DNA from: Bacteroidales bacterium
Lineage (GTDB): Bacteria > Bacteroidota > Bacteroidia > Bacteroidales > UBA932
Direction: 5' to 3'
NCBI GenBank assembly: GCA_015060445.1
Contig: SUYL01000067.1
Location: 1-64,000, forward strand
DNA: 64,000 nucleotides
The notes beneath the pieces were generated by a model. It saw only the letters and a list, made by a program, of their open reading frames with translations, did no database searches and had not been told where the DNA came from. Positions 51,370-59,965 of this stretch are shown here, piece by piece. The position numbers were made by a program, and so were the translations under genes. Position 1 is the first letter of the stretch; each line of letters starts with the position of its first letter.

Positions 51370-51377
51370 TATCTTTG
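51370..51377 (+). promoter_or_regulatory. -7 promoter box of the candidate small RNA
   Basis: TATCTTTG without an adequate -33; next expected transcript start near 51384. Confidence 0.5.
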
Positions 51378-51383
51378 CATCAG

Positions 51384-51469
51384 TGAAATTTGAATTGAAC
51401 AAGTATTTTTATAGTTGAACACTGCCTGCCCAAAGCACAACAAGTGACGGGGCGGGCAGTTGTTTTTTT
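51384..51469 (+). ncRNA. Candidate small RNA with intrinsic terminator
   Basis: An 86-nt transcript is predicted between a TATCTTTG promoter and a terminator with arms ACTGCCTGCCC (51421-51431) and GGGCGGGCAGT (51450-51460, one G-T pair) followed by seven T. No ORF of note lies inside, and rpsF has its own promoter downstream. The 370-bp gap 51246-51615 is otherwise gene-free. Confidence 0.5.
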
Positions 51470-51501
51470 CTTCTTGCAACACGCTAACATCCAACAGTTT
51501 T

Positions 51502-51532
51502 TTTGGATTCTTGGGAAAAGTTTATATCTTTG
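51502..51532 (+). promoter_or_regulatory. Promoter of rpsF-rpsR-rplI
   Basis: TTTG (51502-51505), 19 nt, TATCTTTG (51525-51532). Exact consensus. Confidence 0.8.
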
Positions 51533-51538
51533 CAGCCC

Positions 51539-51579
51539 CAAGTGGTGGAAATTCTTGCTTTTTGAGTTCCAACTGCTTG
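51539..51579 (+). promoter_or_regulatory. Hairpin in the rpsF leader, candidate autoregulatory element
   Basis: CAAGTGGTGGAA (51539-51550) pairs with TTCCAACTGCTTG (51567-51579) imperfectly at the start of the transcript. bS6:bS18 leaders are known in several phyla; I cannot confirm the conserved CCG bulge here. Confidence 0.4.
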
Positions 51580-51615
51580 TAACTAAACTATTTATTAATT
51601 TAATTTTTTAACAAA

Positions 51616-51957
51616 ATGTTAAAACAGTACGAGACCGTTTTCATTGCAACTCCCGTTTTGTCTGATGCACAGATGAAGGAAGCGGTAGCCAAATACTTGG
51701 ATCTTATCAAGGAGAATGGCGGTGAGGTTGTATATGAGCAGGATTGGGGTCTAAGGAAATTGGCTTATCCAATCCAGAAAAAAACCACAGGTTTTTATCA
51801 CCTTATAGAGTTCAAGGCTGAGCCTGCATTCATTTCAAAACTTGAGACACAGTACAGACGTGATGAGAGAATCATCCGTTTCTTGACTTTTGCAATGGAT
51901 AAACATGCAGTTGCATACGCTGAGAAAAGAAGAGCTAACCAGACTGAACAAAAATAA
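51616..51957 (+). CDS. rpsF: Ribosomal protein bS6
   Basis: 113 residues: [14 protein letters not shown] and [12 protein letters not shown] as in bS6. Pairs with bS18 in the small-subunit platform. No Shine-Dalgarno before the ATG (A/T-only leader), unlike the two following genes. First gene of the operon. Confidence 0.96.
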   Translation: MLKQYETVFIATPVLSDAQMKEAVAKYLDLIKENGGEVVYEQDWGLRKLAYPIQKKTTGFYHLIEFKAEPAFISKLETQYRRDERIIRFLTFAMDKHAVAYAEKRRANQTEQK

Positions 51958-51970
51958 TTAGGAGGTAAAA

Positions 51971-52246
51971 ATGATGGCAAATCCAGTAAACAACGAAATT
52001 CGTTACCTGAACCCTACTACAGGAGAGGTTAAGAAGAAAAAATACTGCCGTTTCAAAAAAGCAGGTATCAAATATGTAGATTACAAGGATGCAGAGTTCC
52101 TTAAGAGATTCCTTAACGAGCAGGGTAAAATCCTTCCTAGAAGACTTACCGGTACTTCTCTTAAATTCCAGAAAAAGGTTGCTCAGGCAGTTAAACGTGC
52201 AAGACACCTTGCTTTGCTACCATACGTAACAGATTTATTGAAATAA
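51971..52246 (+). CDS. rpsR: Ribosomal protein bS18
   Basis: 91 residues: [17 protein letters not shown], and A-R-H-L-A-L-L-P-Y. Preceded by AGGAGG at 51960-51965; the second ATG (51974, M-A-N-P) has the better spacing and may be the true start. In Bacteroidota ribosomes bS6, bS18 and bS21 are known to hide the anti-Shine-Dalgarno sequence, so a strong Shine-Dalgarno on this gene hints at feedback. Confidence 0.96.
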   Translation: MMANPVNNEIRYLNPTTGEVKKKKYCRFKKAGIKYVDYKDAEFLKRFLNEQGKILPRRLTGTSLKFQKKVAQAVKRARHLALLPYVTDLLK

Positions 52247-52259
52247 GGAGGACTATAAG

Positions 52260-52709
52260 ATGGAAATTATACTTAAACAGGATGTTGACCACTTGGGTCA
52301 CAAGGATGATATCGTAGTAGTTAAGAACGGCTACGCTGTAAACTATCTTATTCCTCAGGGAATGGCTGTTATGGCTACTCCTTCTGCAAAGAAAGTACAT
52401 GCAGAGAATATGAGACAGAGAGCCCACAAAGAGGCTAAACTTAGAGAGGATGCTCAGGCTTTGGCTGCTAAACTTGAGGGTGTACAGGTAACTGTTGCTA
52501 CCAAAGTTAGCGCTACCGGCAAAATCTTCGGTTCAGTTAACAACATTCAGGTTGCTGAGGCTCTTGCTCAGAAAGGTTTTGAGATTGACAGAAGAAACAT
52601 CACTATTGTTGATGCTGCAAAACTTCAGGAGGTTGGTATCTATGATGCAAATGTAAAATGCTACAAAGACATCAAGGCTACCATTAAAGTTGAGGTTGTT
52701 GCTGAGTAA
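52260..52709 (+). CDS. rplI: Ribosomal protein bL9
   Basis: 149 residues: E-I-I-L-K-Q-D-V-D-H-L-G, V-K-N-G-Y-A-V-N-Y-L-I-P-Q-G, and the connecting helix rich in Lys/Glu/Ala. Two-domain bL9 near the L1 stalk. Preceded by AAGGAGG at 52245-52251, eight bases before the ATG. Confidence 0.97.
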   Translation: MEIILKQDVDHLGHKDDIVVVKNGYAVNYLIPQGMAVMATPSAKKVHAENMRQRAHKEAKLREDAQALAAKLEGVQVTVATKVSATGKIFGSVNNIQVAEALAQKGFEIDRRNITIVDAAKLQEVGIYDANVKCYKDIKATIKVEVVAE

Positions 52710-52729
52710 TTTCTTCAGACGCAATATGG

Positions 52730-52759
52730 GCTGCTTCCGTAAGGAGGCAGCTTTTTTTG
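52730..52759 (+). terminator. Terminator of the rpsF operon
   Basis: GCTGCTTCC, GTAA loop, GGAGGCAGC (one G-T pair), then seven T. Confidence 0.88.
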
Positions 52760-52831
52760 TTTTACAGGGTAAACAATAGGGCACCCATATTGTTGATTTT
52801 ACATCACTTATCAACAATAAAGGTACTATAT

Positions 52832-53203
52832 ATGAAGCAGATGATAATCACTGTCCTCACCTCTTTCCTTTTGGGAATCCCTGCAACAAAGGATGGTTTG
52901 GAAGGGGTATGGGAGACCTCCAAACATGATTCAAGAATTGAAATATCCCAGAATCCCGACGGAACATTCTCCGGAAAGATTGTATGGGCACAGCCTCCAC
53001 ATGAGTCCTTTGTGGGAACCATGGTCATGAAGGGGGTTACATACTCCAAATCGCAGGGATGCTACAAATGTCCATGGATTTATGATCCGAGACTGGGCAT
53101 ATCAGCCCATGCAAAAATTACCCTCAGTGGGGATACAATGCATGTACAGGCCACCAAGGGTATAATTTCAAAAAAAGAGGTTTTTACCAAACTCTCCAAG
53201 TAA
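52832..53203 (+). CDS. DUF2147-like secreted protein
   Basis: 123 residues from the ATG at 52832. A signal peptide (about 1-18) precedes L-E-G-V-W-E-T, F-S-G-K-I-V-W-A and P-W-I-Y-D-P-R, close to the DUF2147 pattern G-x-W ... G-x-I-Y/V, but at reduced length. Periplasmic lipocalin-like beta fold of unknown role. Its stop abuts that of the convergent SIMPL gene. Confidence 0.7.
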   Translation: MKQMIITVLTSFLLGIPATKDGLEGVWETSKHDSRIEISQNPDGTFSGKIVWAQPPHESFVGTMVMKGVTYSKSQGCYKCPWIYDPRLGISAHAKITLSGDTMHVQATKGIISKKEVFTKLSK

Positions 53204-53911
53204 CTATTCAATGGCGAATCTGCATACTACATTTATTGAAAGGCTCTTCTTGGATACTTCAAGTTCAACACTCTCCTCTTCAATAAGGGCTGCATCTGCA
53301 TTCTGGGCGGTTGCGAATGATTTCATCATAACCCTGCCGTTTGCAGAGGAGTCAAAACTGTAGTAGTTCTGCATATAGATGGCCTTTCCGGCCTTACTCC
53401 CTACGGCCTGTGCAAGAATTGATGCATTCTCCTGTGCTTTTTGGGCAGCCTCTGTAAGGAGGCTGTTCTTTACTTCCCTTTCCAAAGAGTCTGAAATCTC
53501 TATTCTGGATATCCCTACGCGCGCTATCTTAAGGTTATTGAGGGCTTCAATTGCACTTCCGGCCAGGGATGCAGAAGTTACCTTAAGGGTGTACTCCCTT
53601 GAGGCATAAATGTTGTCTTTCCTGAATGTTCCGGTTTTAAGGGTGCTGCCCATATTGTTTACGGTAAGGGCCTCCTTTACATCAATGCCAAGGGCTTTAA
53701 GTGAGGCAATCATCTCCGTCTCCTGCTGCTCCACTGATATTTTCCCCTTGTTGTCCTTTTCGGTTATGGTAATTCCAAGGTATATTTCGTCGGGAGTAAC
53801 CTCTTTGCTTACCCTTACTGATGTTTCAATGAAATTTTCTGTAGTGTTTTGCGCAAAAATGCCACTAATTGAACATAGGGCAACAATTGCTGTTGCAACA
53901 AATAGTCTCAT
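53204..53911 (-). CDS. SIMPL-domain (DUF541) secreted protein
   Basis: 235 residues from the ATG at 53911, with signal peptide cleaved after G-I-F-A-Q. SIMPL/DUF541 pattern: T-P-D-E-I-Y-L-G-I-T-I-T-E-K and A-A-Q-K-A-Q-E-N-A-S-I-L-A-Q-A-V-G. Forms rings in relatives; periplasmic stress-linked protein with no fixed function. Confidence 0.85.
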   Translation of the reverse strand: MRLFVATAIVALCSISGIFAQNTTENFIETSVRVSKEVTPDEIYLGITITEKDNKGKISVEQQETEMIASLKALGIDVKEALTVNNMGSTLKTGTFRKDNIYASREYTLKVTSASLAGSAIEALNNLKIARVGISRIEISDSLEREVKNSLLTEAAQKAQENASILAQAVGSKAGKAIYMQNYYSFDSSANGRVMMKSFATAQNADAALIEEESVELEVSKKSLSINVVCRFAIE

Positions 53912-54002
53912 GATATATGTTTTTTTTCGTTTATGATGTAGTAAAATCAAAATATATGCCAAAAAAATATCTGATTATAAAACAAATTAATGCAATTATC
54001 GT

Positions 54003-54010
54003 TACATTTG
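54003..54010 (+). promoter_or_regulatory. -7 promoter box of the M16 protease
   Basis: TACATTTG, 25 nt before the ATG at 54036. Confidence 0.55.
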
Positions 54011-54035
54011 AAACTGATTTTAAAATGACTTGGAG

Positions 54036-56852
54036 ATGAAAAGAAAATTGTTTTTATCTGTTGTGCTGAGCCTCGTAGCCTTTTTGGGCTTTGCACAGGT
54101 TAATCCTCAGGCTCCTCTGGAGTTGGATAAAAAAGTATTGTACGGTAAGTTGGACAATGGTCTCACTTATTATGTAATGCATAATGAGAAACCTGCACAA
54201 AGGGCAGATTTCTATATTGTAACCAATGTGGGTGCGGTGCAGGAGACACCTGACCAGGACGGTCTGGCCCATTTCCTTGAGCACATGTGCTTCAACGGTA
54301 CAAAACATTTCCCTGGGAAGGGGATTATCTCCTATATGGAGAGCATAGGTTGTGCTTTTGGTGCAAACATCAATGCCGGTACCGGTTATGAGATGACATC
54401 ATATATGCTCAACAATGTGCCTGTTACCAGGGAGGGAATCATAGACAGTTCGCTCCTTATCCTGTTCGACTGGTCTGCATTTGTAACCAACGACCCTGCT
54501 GAGATTGATGCTGAGCGCGGTGTTATCCTTGAGGAGAAGAGGACCCGTGACACATACCAGTGGAGACAGCAGGTGGCAATGATGAAGACCCTGTTCAAAG
54601 GTTCTGCCCTGGAGAATGTATCTTTGATAGGCTCCGAGGAGAATCTGAAGAACTTCAAGCCAGAGTCCCTTGTAAACTTCTACAAGACCTGGTACAGACC
54701 TGATATGCAGTCAATCATTGTAGTAGGTGATGTGGATGCCGAGGCTGTAGTGGGCAAGATCAAGGATCTGTTCGGCCAGTTGCCAAAAGCGGAGAACCCT
54801 AAGGCAAAACAGCCTGTTGTGGTTCCTGACAATGCAGAACCTCTTGTAACCATATTCACAGACAAGGAGAACAACTCTACAGGTGTAATGTTGGCAGTTA
54901 AGAGCCCTGCAATTCCTATGCAGTACCGCGGTTTGGGTCTGGCAATGCTGAACGACCTTATGGAGAGCCTTGTAAGTGCAATGGTAAATGAGAGGCTTAC
55001 AGATATATCAAGAAAAGCAGATGCGCCATTCCTTAATGCAAGTTTCGGTTTTGGTAATTTGAGCAATGACCTTCACGCCCTTATGGCAGATGTTTCATCA
55101 AAGGATGGTGAGGCAATACCTGCTTTCACAGCACTTATGACAGAGTTGGAGAGGGTAAAGAGATACGGTTTTACTCCCGACGAGTTTGAGCGTGCAAAAA
55201 CCAATATCCTCAAAAGATATGAAACTGCAATGAACAATGCCGAGAGCCGTCAGAACCCTCAGTTTGTGAATGCATTCATAAGCCACTTTACACAGGGTAA
55301 GCCATATATGGATCCTGAGTATGCATACAATACTGTACAGCAGTATCTTGCAATGCTTTCACCAGAAATGCTCAATATGGCTGCAAAACAGCTTTATGGA
55401 GACAACAATATTGTATTGTTCTACACTGCTCCTGAGAAGGAGGGATTGGCTGTTCCAACTGAAGCAGAATTGAAAGCGGTCCTTGCAGCGGTAAAAACAG
55501 CTGAGATAGAGGCTCCAAAGGCAGAGGTATCAAATGAGCCTTTGATGGATCCTTCAACCCTTAAAGGTTCAAAGGTTAAGAAAGAGGAGGCCGGTGAGTT
55601 TGGTACAACTGTATGGACATTGGCTAATGGAATGCAGGTTATAGTAAAACCTACAGAGTACAAGAAGGATGAGGTAATGATAAAGACTGTAGCAAATGGT
55701 GGCCGTTCAATCTTGGCAGATGAACTCATGCCTTCATTTGAGAGCAATATCTTTGCTACATATTTGAATGGCGCAGGTGTGAGCAAGTTCCCTAAGAGCC
55801 AGTTGAACAAGATGCTTACAGGCAAAGTGGTGTCTGTATCTCCATACATTGGTGACCTTGAGCATGGTGTTACTGCAGGCGGTTCCCCTAAAGACATTGA
55901 GACAATGATGCAGCTGATGTATCTCTTCTACACCCAGCCACGTTTTGAAGCATCTGAGTTTGAGGCAGGGTTCAACCAGTTGAAGGCAATTGTACCTAAC
56001 ATCCTCAAACAGCCTAATATGGTGTTCTCAAAAGTGCTTCAGGAGACAATGTTGAGCAACTCTCCAAGAAGACCTTTCATCTCAATGGAGATGCTCGACA
56101 AAGTGAGCATAGACAATATAAAGAAGGGTTACACCCAACTTATGGCAGACCAGGCAGGCCTTAAAGTTTATATTACAGGTAATGTAAACCTTGAGCAGCT
56201 GAAACCTATGGTGGAGAAATATATAGGTTCACTCCCAGTACTTTCTAAGAAAGGTACTTCATGGGTTGACGAGGGAATCCAGGCTCCGCAGGGTATTAAG
56301 AAGAACCACTTCACAACCCCTATGGAGACTCCTAAGACATCAGTTGCCATAATATATAACGGCAAGATGGAGAAGAGTCTTGCAAACGATGTAAGGATGT
56401 CTGTATTGAGCAGTGTGCTTGACCAGCTTTACACCAAGACAATCCGCGAGGATGAGGGTGGAACATATGGTGTAAGTACAATGGCTGAGATTTCAGGCGA
56501 GCCAAAACCTGAGTTTGCAATACTTATCATCTTTGATACAGACAAGAGCAAGGCCCCTAAACTTATTGAACTTGCAAAACAGGGCTTGAAGGATATTGCA
56601 CAGAATGGCCCTAATGCAGAGTATGTTACAAAAGCAAGGGAGAACATGGTCAAAGCCTTCCCTGAGAAACAGATCCACAACAGTTATTGGCATAATCTTG
56701 CATACCAGTACTACTCTTTTGGCAGGAACAACTACAAAGATTATGTGGAGACTGTAGAGAAGGTGGCAACCCCTGAGTCAATCCAGAAATTTGTGCAGGA
56801 GATCCTTTCACAGGGCAACGAGTTTGAACTTGTTATGAACCCTGAGGAGTGA
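54036..56852 (+). CDS. M16 family zinc protease, secreted
   Basis: 938 residues from the ATG at 54036, with signal peptide cleaved after G-F-A-Q. First M16 domain carries the inverted zinc motif H-F-L-E-H (about 79-83) and a distal Glu in E-R-G-V-I-L-E-E-K; the second, inactive half follows after about 480. Full pitrilysin-type layout in one chain. Degrades peptides in the periplasm. Followed by an unusual DnaA-box-like cluster. Confidence 0.93.
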   Translation: MKRKLFLSVVLSLVAFLGFAQVNPQAPLELDKKVLYGKLDNGLTYYVMHNEKPAQRADFYIVTNVGAVQETPDQDGLAHFLEHMCFNGTKHFPGKGIISYMESIGCAFGANINAGTGYEMTSYMLNNVPVTREGIIDSSLLILFDWSAFVTNDPAEIDAERGVILEEKRTRDTYQWRQQVAMMKTLFKGSALENVSLIGSEENLKNFKPESLVNFYKTWYRPDMQSIIVVGDVDAEAVVGKIKDLFGQLPKAENPKAKQPVVVPDNAEPLVTIFTDKENNSTGVMLAVKSPAIPMQYRGLGLAMLNDLMESLVSAMVNERLTDISRKADAPFLNASFGFGNLSNDLHALMADVSSKDGEAIPAFTALMTELERVKRYGFTPDEFERAKTNILKRYETAMNNAESRQNPQFVNAFISHFTQGKPYMDPEYAYNTVQQYLAMLSPEMLNMAAKQLYGDNNIVLFYTAPEKEGLAVPTEAELKAVLAAVKTAEIEAPKAEVSNEPLMDPSTLKGSKVKKEEAGEFGTTVWTLANGMQVIVKPTEYKKDEVMIKTVANGGRSILADELMPSFESNIFATYLNGAGVSKFPKSQLNKMLTGKVVSVSPYIGDLEHGVTAGGSPKDIETMMQLMYLFYTQPRFEASEFEAGFNQLKAIVPNILKQPNMVFSKVLQETMLSNSPRRPFISMEMLDKVSIDNIKKGYTQLMADQAGLKVYITGNVNLEQLKPMVEKYIGSLPVLSKKGTSWVDEGIQAPQGIKKNHFTTPMETPKTSVAIIYNGKMEKSLANDVRMSVLSSVLDQLYTKTIREDEGGTYGVSTMAEISGEPKPEFAILIIFDTDKSKAPKLIELAKQGLKDIAQNGPNAEYVTKARENMVKAFPEKQIHNSYWHNLAYQYYSFGRNNYKDYVETVEKVATPESIQKFVQEILSQGNEFELVMNPEE

Positions 56853-56862
56853 ATTGATATGG

Positions 56863-56925
56863 TTTTGTCCACAAATTGATTACAGTTTGTGGACAAAATC
56901 TTTTATTCTAAAGATTTGTCCACAA
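56863..56925. repeat. Three TTGTCCACA copies in the gap after the M16 gene
   Basis: TTTTGTCCACAAA (56863-56875), its inverse TTTGTGGACAAAA (56886-56898) and TTTGTCCACAA (56915-56925). TTGTCCACA differs from the DnaA box TTATCCACA at one base. The first two can also form a hairpin. Confidence 0.5.
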
Positions 56926-56975
56926 TTCACATGTGTTTTGTGGAAGAATTCCGCAAAACAGAACTGAATAAGCAA

Positions 56976-57002
56976 CCCCCGTTAGAGTGATTCTAACGGG
57001 GG
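56976..57002. terminator. Terminator between M16 protease and amidohydrolase
   Basis: CCCCCGTTAGA, GTGAT loop, TCTAACGGGGG then T-rich. Perfect 11-bp stem between convergent genes. Confidence 0.85.
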
Positions 57003-57057
57003 TATTTCTTTATCATTATGACCTTTAGGCCACTCTTTTTCTATAACTTGAGGCAGA

Positions 57058-58794
57058 TTATACAATCATACCGCCAAACTCGCCAAGGAATTTGCCTTTC
57101 TCCAATGTGTGTACACCGTTTACAATCACATGCTCAATGCCTGGAGAGTACTGGTGAGGGTTCTGGTATGTGCAGGCCTCAGCAATGGTATCAGGATTGA
57201 AGATTGTGATGTCGGCAGCGTAGCCCGGTACGAGAAGGCCTCTCTCTTTCAGGCCAATCCTTGAGGCAGGGAGTGCGGTACATTTGTAGATGGCTGTCTG
57301 AAGGTCACAAATCTTGTCTTCCCTTACATATTTTCCAAAGAATCTTGGGAATGTTCCGTATGATCTTGGGTGAGGAATCTCTGTACTCAATGGACCCTGT
57401 GGAGAGTAAACGCTTCCGTCTGAAGCAGGCATACCCAACTCGTGTGAAAGGAACATCTGTACATTCTCATCTTTCATTGCAAAGCCAACCATCTGCAGAT
57501 AGTACTCAGAAAGGAGAATCTTCTTTATCATTGGCCAAGGCTCAAGACCTGTAAGTTTACAGCACTCCTCAACGTTCTTGCCTGAGAACATGGCGTTTTC
57601 AGGTTTGTCGCAGGCTGCAATAAGTACATTCTGAGGACCGCCCAATCTCTTCAGACGGCTGTCAGCATATGCAGCAATGATCTTCTCTGTCCTTGGATTG
57701 CGGATTCTTGCCTGAACCTCCTCCATTGATCCCTGTCTCATGTCAAGTGGAACAAAACAGTTCATGCCGGTAGAGAATGCAATGTAAGGGTAGCGGTCAA
57801 ATGCCACATCAATACCCTCGGCCCTTGCCTGCTCAATAAGTTTGAGCATGTTTGGAGCCTTGTGCCAGTTGGCTGCATTCTGAGCCTTCAGGTGTGATAT
57901 CTGAAGCCTTACACCAGACTTGCGTGCAAGGTCAATAGCCTCTGCTATAGCCTCTTCAACACGGTCATCCTCATTCCTCATATGGATTGCAAACAGGCCG
58001 TTGTGTTTGGCAACAACCTTAAGGAGTTCTATAATCTCCTCATTGCTTGCATACGAACCTGGAGCATATTCAAGACCGCAAGAGAGTCCCAGGCTGCCCA
58101 TTGCCATCTCCGCATCAAGCAGTGCAATCATCTTCTTCATCTGCTCAGGGGTTGCCTTTACGGCGTTGTCACCTACAACGGCAGAGCGCAACTGCCCCTG
58201 TCCTGTATATGTCTTGTAGTTTATGCCAATTTTCTTTGCTCTAAGGGCATCGTAGAACCCGTCCAGATCCTTCCAGAAAGGGAATCCGTGCCTTAGAGTC
58301 CCCTGTTTTGATGCAAAATACTCATCTGAGTAAGGGAACGGTGAATCTCCACAGTTACCGCCTATATCTGTTGTTACACCCTGGTAGATCTTGCTGTCAC
58401 CAACAGGGGCCACCAGCAGATTTGTGTCTGTATGCGAGTGTATGTCTATGAATCCTGGAGAAACAGCCAAACCTTCTGCATCAATTACTTTGCAGTGCTC
58501 TGCAAGGTTCTTGAGGTTACCCAGTTTTCCAATCTCCACAATTTTGCCGTTCCTGATACCTACCATGGCATTTTTCAGTGGAGCCTTTCCGTCTCCACAG
58601 TAAACCACGCCATTGGCAATGATTGTATCAAAATGCTCCCTGGTGGTGCAGGAAGTGAGGAATGAACCGAACGATGTTGCTCCAATCATTGCAACACCTG
58701 CTGCGCCGGCACCTGCAGCAGCAGTCTTGAGGAACCCTCTGCGGGACATCCTGGTGCTTTCATCCAAATTCTGCTTCAGATTTTTGTTTTCCAT
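57058..58794 (-). CDS. D-aminoacylase/N-acyl-D-amino-acid amidohydrolase, Tat-exported
   Basis: 578 residues. The N-terminus has a twin-arginine motif S-R-R-G-F-L-K, then a small hydrophobic stretch and a lipobox-like F-L-T-S-C, so a Tat-exported lipoprotein. The TIM-barrel amidohydrolase part has F-I-D-I-H-S-H-T-D metal ligands, the R-L-Q-I-S-H-L-K region and the C-terminal G-Y-A-A-D-I-T-I. Probably removes acyl or formyl groups from D-amino acids or related compounds. In operon order before apbE. Confidence 0.88.
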   Translation of the reverse strand: MENKNLKQNLDESTRMSRRGFLKTAAAGAGAAGVAMIGATSFGSFLTSCTTREHFDTIIANGVVYCGDGKAPLKNAMVGIRNGKIVEIGKLGNLKNLAEHCKVIDAEGLAVSPGFIDIHSHTDTNLLVAPVGDSKIYQGVTTDIGGNCGDSPFPYSDEYFASKQGTLRHGFPFWKDLDGFYDALRAKKIGINYKTYTGQGQLRSAVVGDNAVKATPEQMKKMIALLDAEMAMGSLGLSCGLEYAPGSYASNEEIIELLKVVAKHNGLFAIHMRNEDDRVEEAIAEAIDLARKSGVRLQISHLKAQNAANWHKAPNMLKLIEQARAEGIDVAFDRYPYIAFSTGMNCFVPLDMRQGSMEEVQARIRNPRTEKIIAAYADSRLKRLGGPQNVLIAACDKPENAMFSGKNVEECCKLTGLEPWPMIKKILLSEYYLQMVGFAMKDENVQMFLSHELGMPASDGSVYSPQGPLSTEIPHPRSYGTFPRFFGKYVREDKICDLQTAIYKCTALPASRIGLKERGLLVPGYAADITIFNPDTIAEACTYQNPHQYSPGIEHVIVNGVHTLEKGKFLGEFGGMIV

Positions 58795-58812
58795 TGTGTA
58801 GTGTATTATAAG

Positions 58813-59862
58813 TTATTGTAATTTTTTCTGTTTTACTCCGGCAGTAGAGAATACCTTCATATGTTCCTGCTCGCCATAAACAAGGAGGGCATCCATATCC
58901 TCTTTCCCCTCCAGGAACTCTTTTGCCTTTTCCAATCCTATGACCATAAAGAATGTGGCATAGGCATCAGCCATTGCAGCCGTAGGGGCAATAACTGTGG
59001 CACTGAGAAGATTATGCTTTACAGGACGCCCTGTTGCGGGATCTATGGTGTGTGAGAATTTTTCACCCTCCTCAACATAGAACTTCCTGTAGTTGCCGGA
59101 TGTAACCAATCCCCTTCCCGACAACTCTATGACTGCCTGTACAGATTCCCCCGGCACAAAATTGCCGTCGAGAGGCTTGTCTATTGCAATATTCCATTCA
59201 TTGCCTTTGGCATTCAGCCCTTTGCACATTATTTCCCCTCCAACTTCAAGCAGGTAGTTGTTTATACCCATCTTTTCCAGCCTGCTGCAGATATAGTCAC
59301 ATGTGAACCCTTGTGCAATGGCATTAAAGTTCACTTTCATCCTTGGGTCTGCTTTCCTGAGGAAATGGGCCCCGGCAACAGTGTCATATACTATTGAGAG
59401 TTTGTCCATCCCTACAAACTTCCTTATACTGTCAACCTTGGCCTGAGTTATCTTCTCCTTTTCCCTGAATCCGAATCCCCAGATATCAAACAGTGGGGCT
59501 GCCGATATGTCAAATGCCCCTCCTGTGGCCTCGTACACCTCTTTGGAGAGGTTGAAGCACTCTATGAACAAATGGTCAAGTGGCGGGTTTCCCCCCCTGT
59601 TTATCAGGGAAACAAGGGATGTGGAGTCGTATCCGCTCAAAGAGTTGTCTATGCTGAGGAAATATTTTGCAAGACTGTCGGGAAGATTATATTCAGCCCC
59701 TCCTGCAGGAAGTTCATATACAAGGTGGTAAGTGCCTCCCTGGGCAAAACCGTCCAATGTGCGGTATGTATCTTTCCTGGTGCTGCATCCTGCTGCCAAT
59801 GTGGCGGTTATAAACAGTGCGGCCAGCAACGGGGCAGCCATTGTATTGTGTTTGGATCCCAT
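58813..59862 (-). CDS. apbE: FAD:protein FMN transferase
   Basis: 349 residues with lipobox A-T-L-A-A-G-C. Core motifs A-I-A-Q-G-F-T-C-D, L-L-E-V-G-G-E-I and S-H-T-I-D-P-A-T-G-R-P; the metal site near A-M-A-D-A-Y-A-T. Attaches FMN to a threonine of exported electron-transfer proteins such as Nqr/Rnf subunits, which are not in the window. Divergent from the FISUMP gene. Confidence 0.93.
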   Translation of the reverse strand: MGSKHNTMAAPLLAALFITATLAAGCSTRKDTYRTLDGFAQGGTYHLVYELPAGGAEYNLPDSLAKYFLSIDNSLSGYDSTSLVSLINRGGNPPLDHLFIECFNLSKEVYEATGGAFDISAAPLFDIWGFGFREKEKITQAKVDSIRKFVGMDKLSIVYDTVAGAHFLRKADPRMKVNFNAIAQGFTCDYICSRLEKMGINNYLLEVGGEIMCKGLNAKGNEWNIAIDKPLDGNFVPGESVQAVIELSGRGLVTSGNYRKFYVEEGEKFSHTIDPATGRPVKHNLLSATVIAPTAAMADAYATFFMVIGLEKAKEFLEGKEDMDALLVYGEQEHMKVFSTAGVKQKKLQ

Positions 59863-59913
59863 ATTGTCCCCTTTTGTTACAGATTATGCTTTTTTAATGG
59901 CATGATTTTAGTA

Positions 59914-59921
59914 CAAATTTA
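59914..59921 (-). promoter_or_regulatory. -7 promoter box of apbE
   Basis: TAAATTTG on the minus strand, 51 nt before the apbE ATG. Confidence 0.5.
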
Positions 59922-59931
59922 GAAAAAATAT

Positions 59932-59939
59932 TACTTTTG
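59932..59939 (+). promoter_or_regulatory. -7 promoter box of the FISUMP operon
   Basis: TACTTTTG, 26 nt before the ATG at 59966, divergent from the apbE box. Confidence 0.55.
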
Positions 59940-59965
59940 CGGTTATCTTTTACTAATTATACCAA

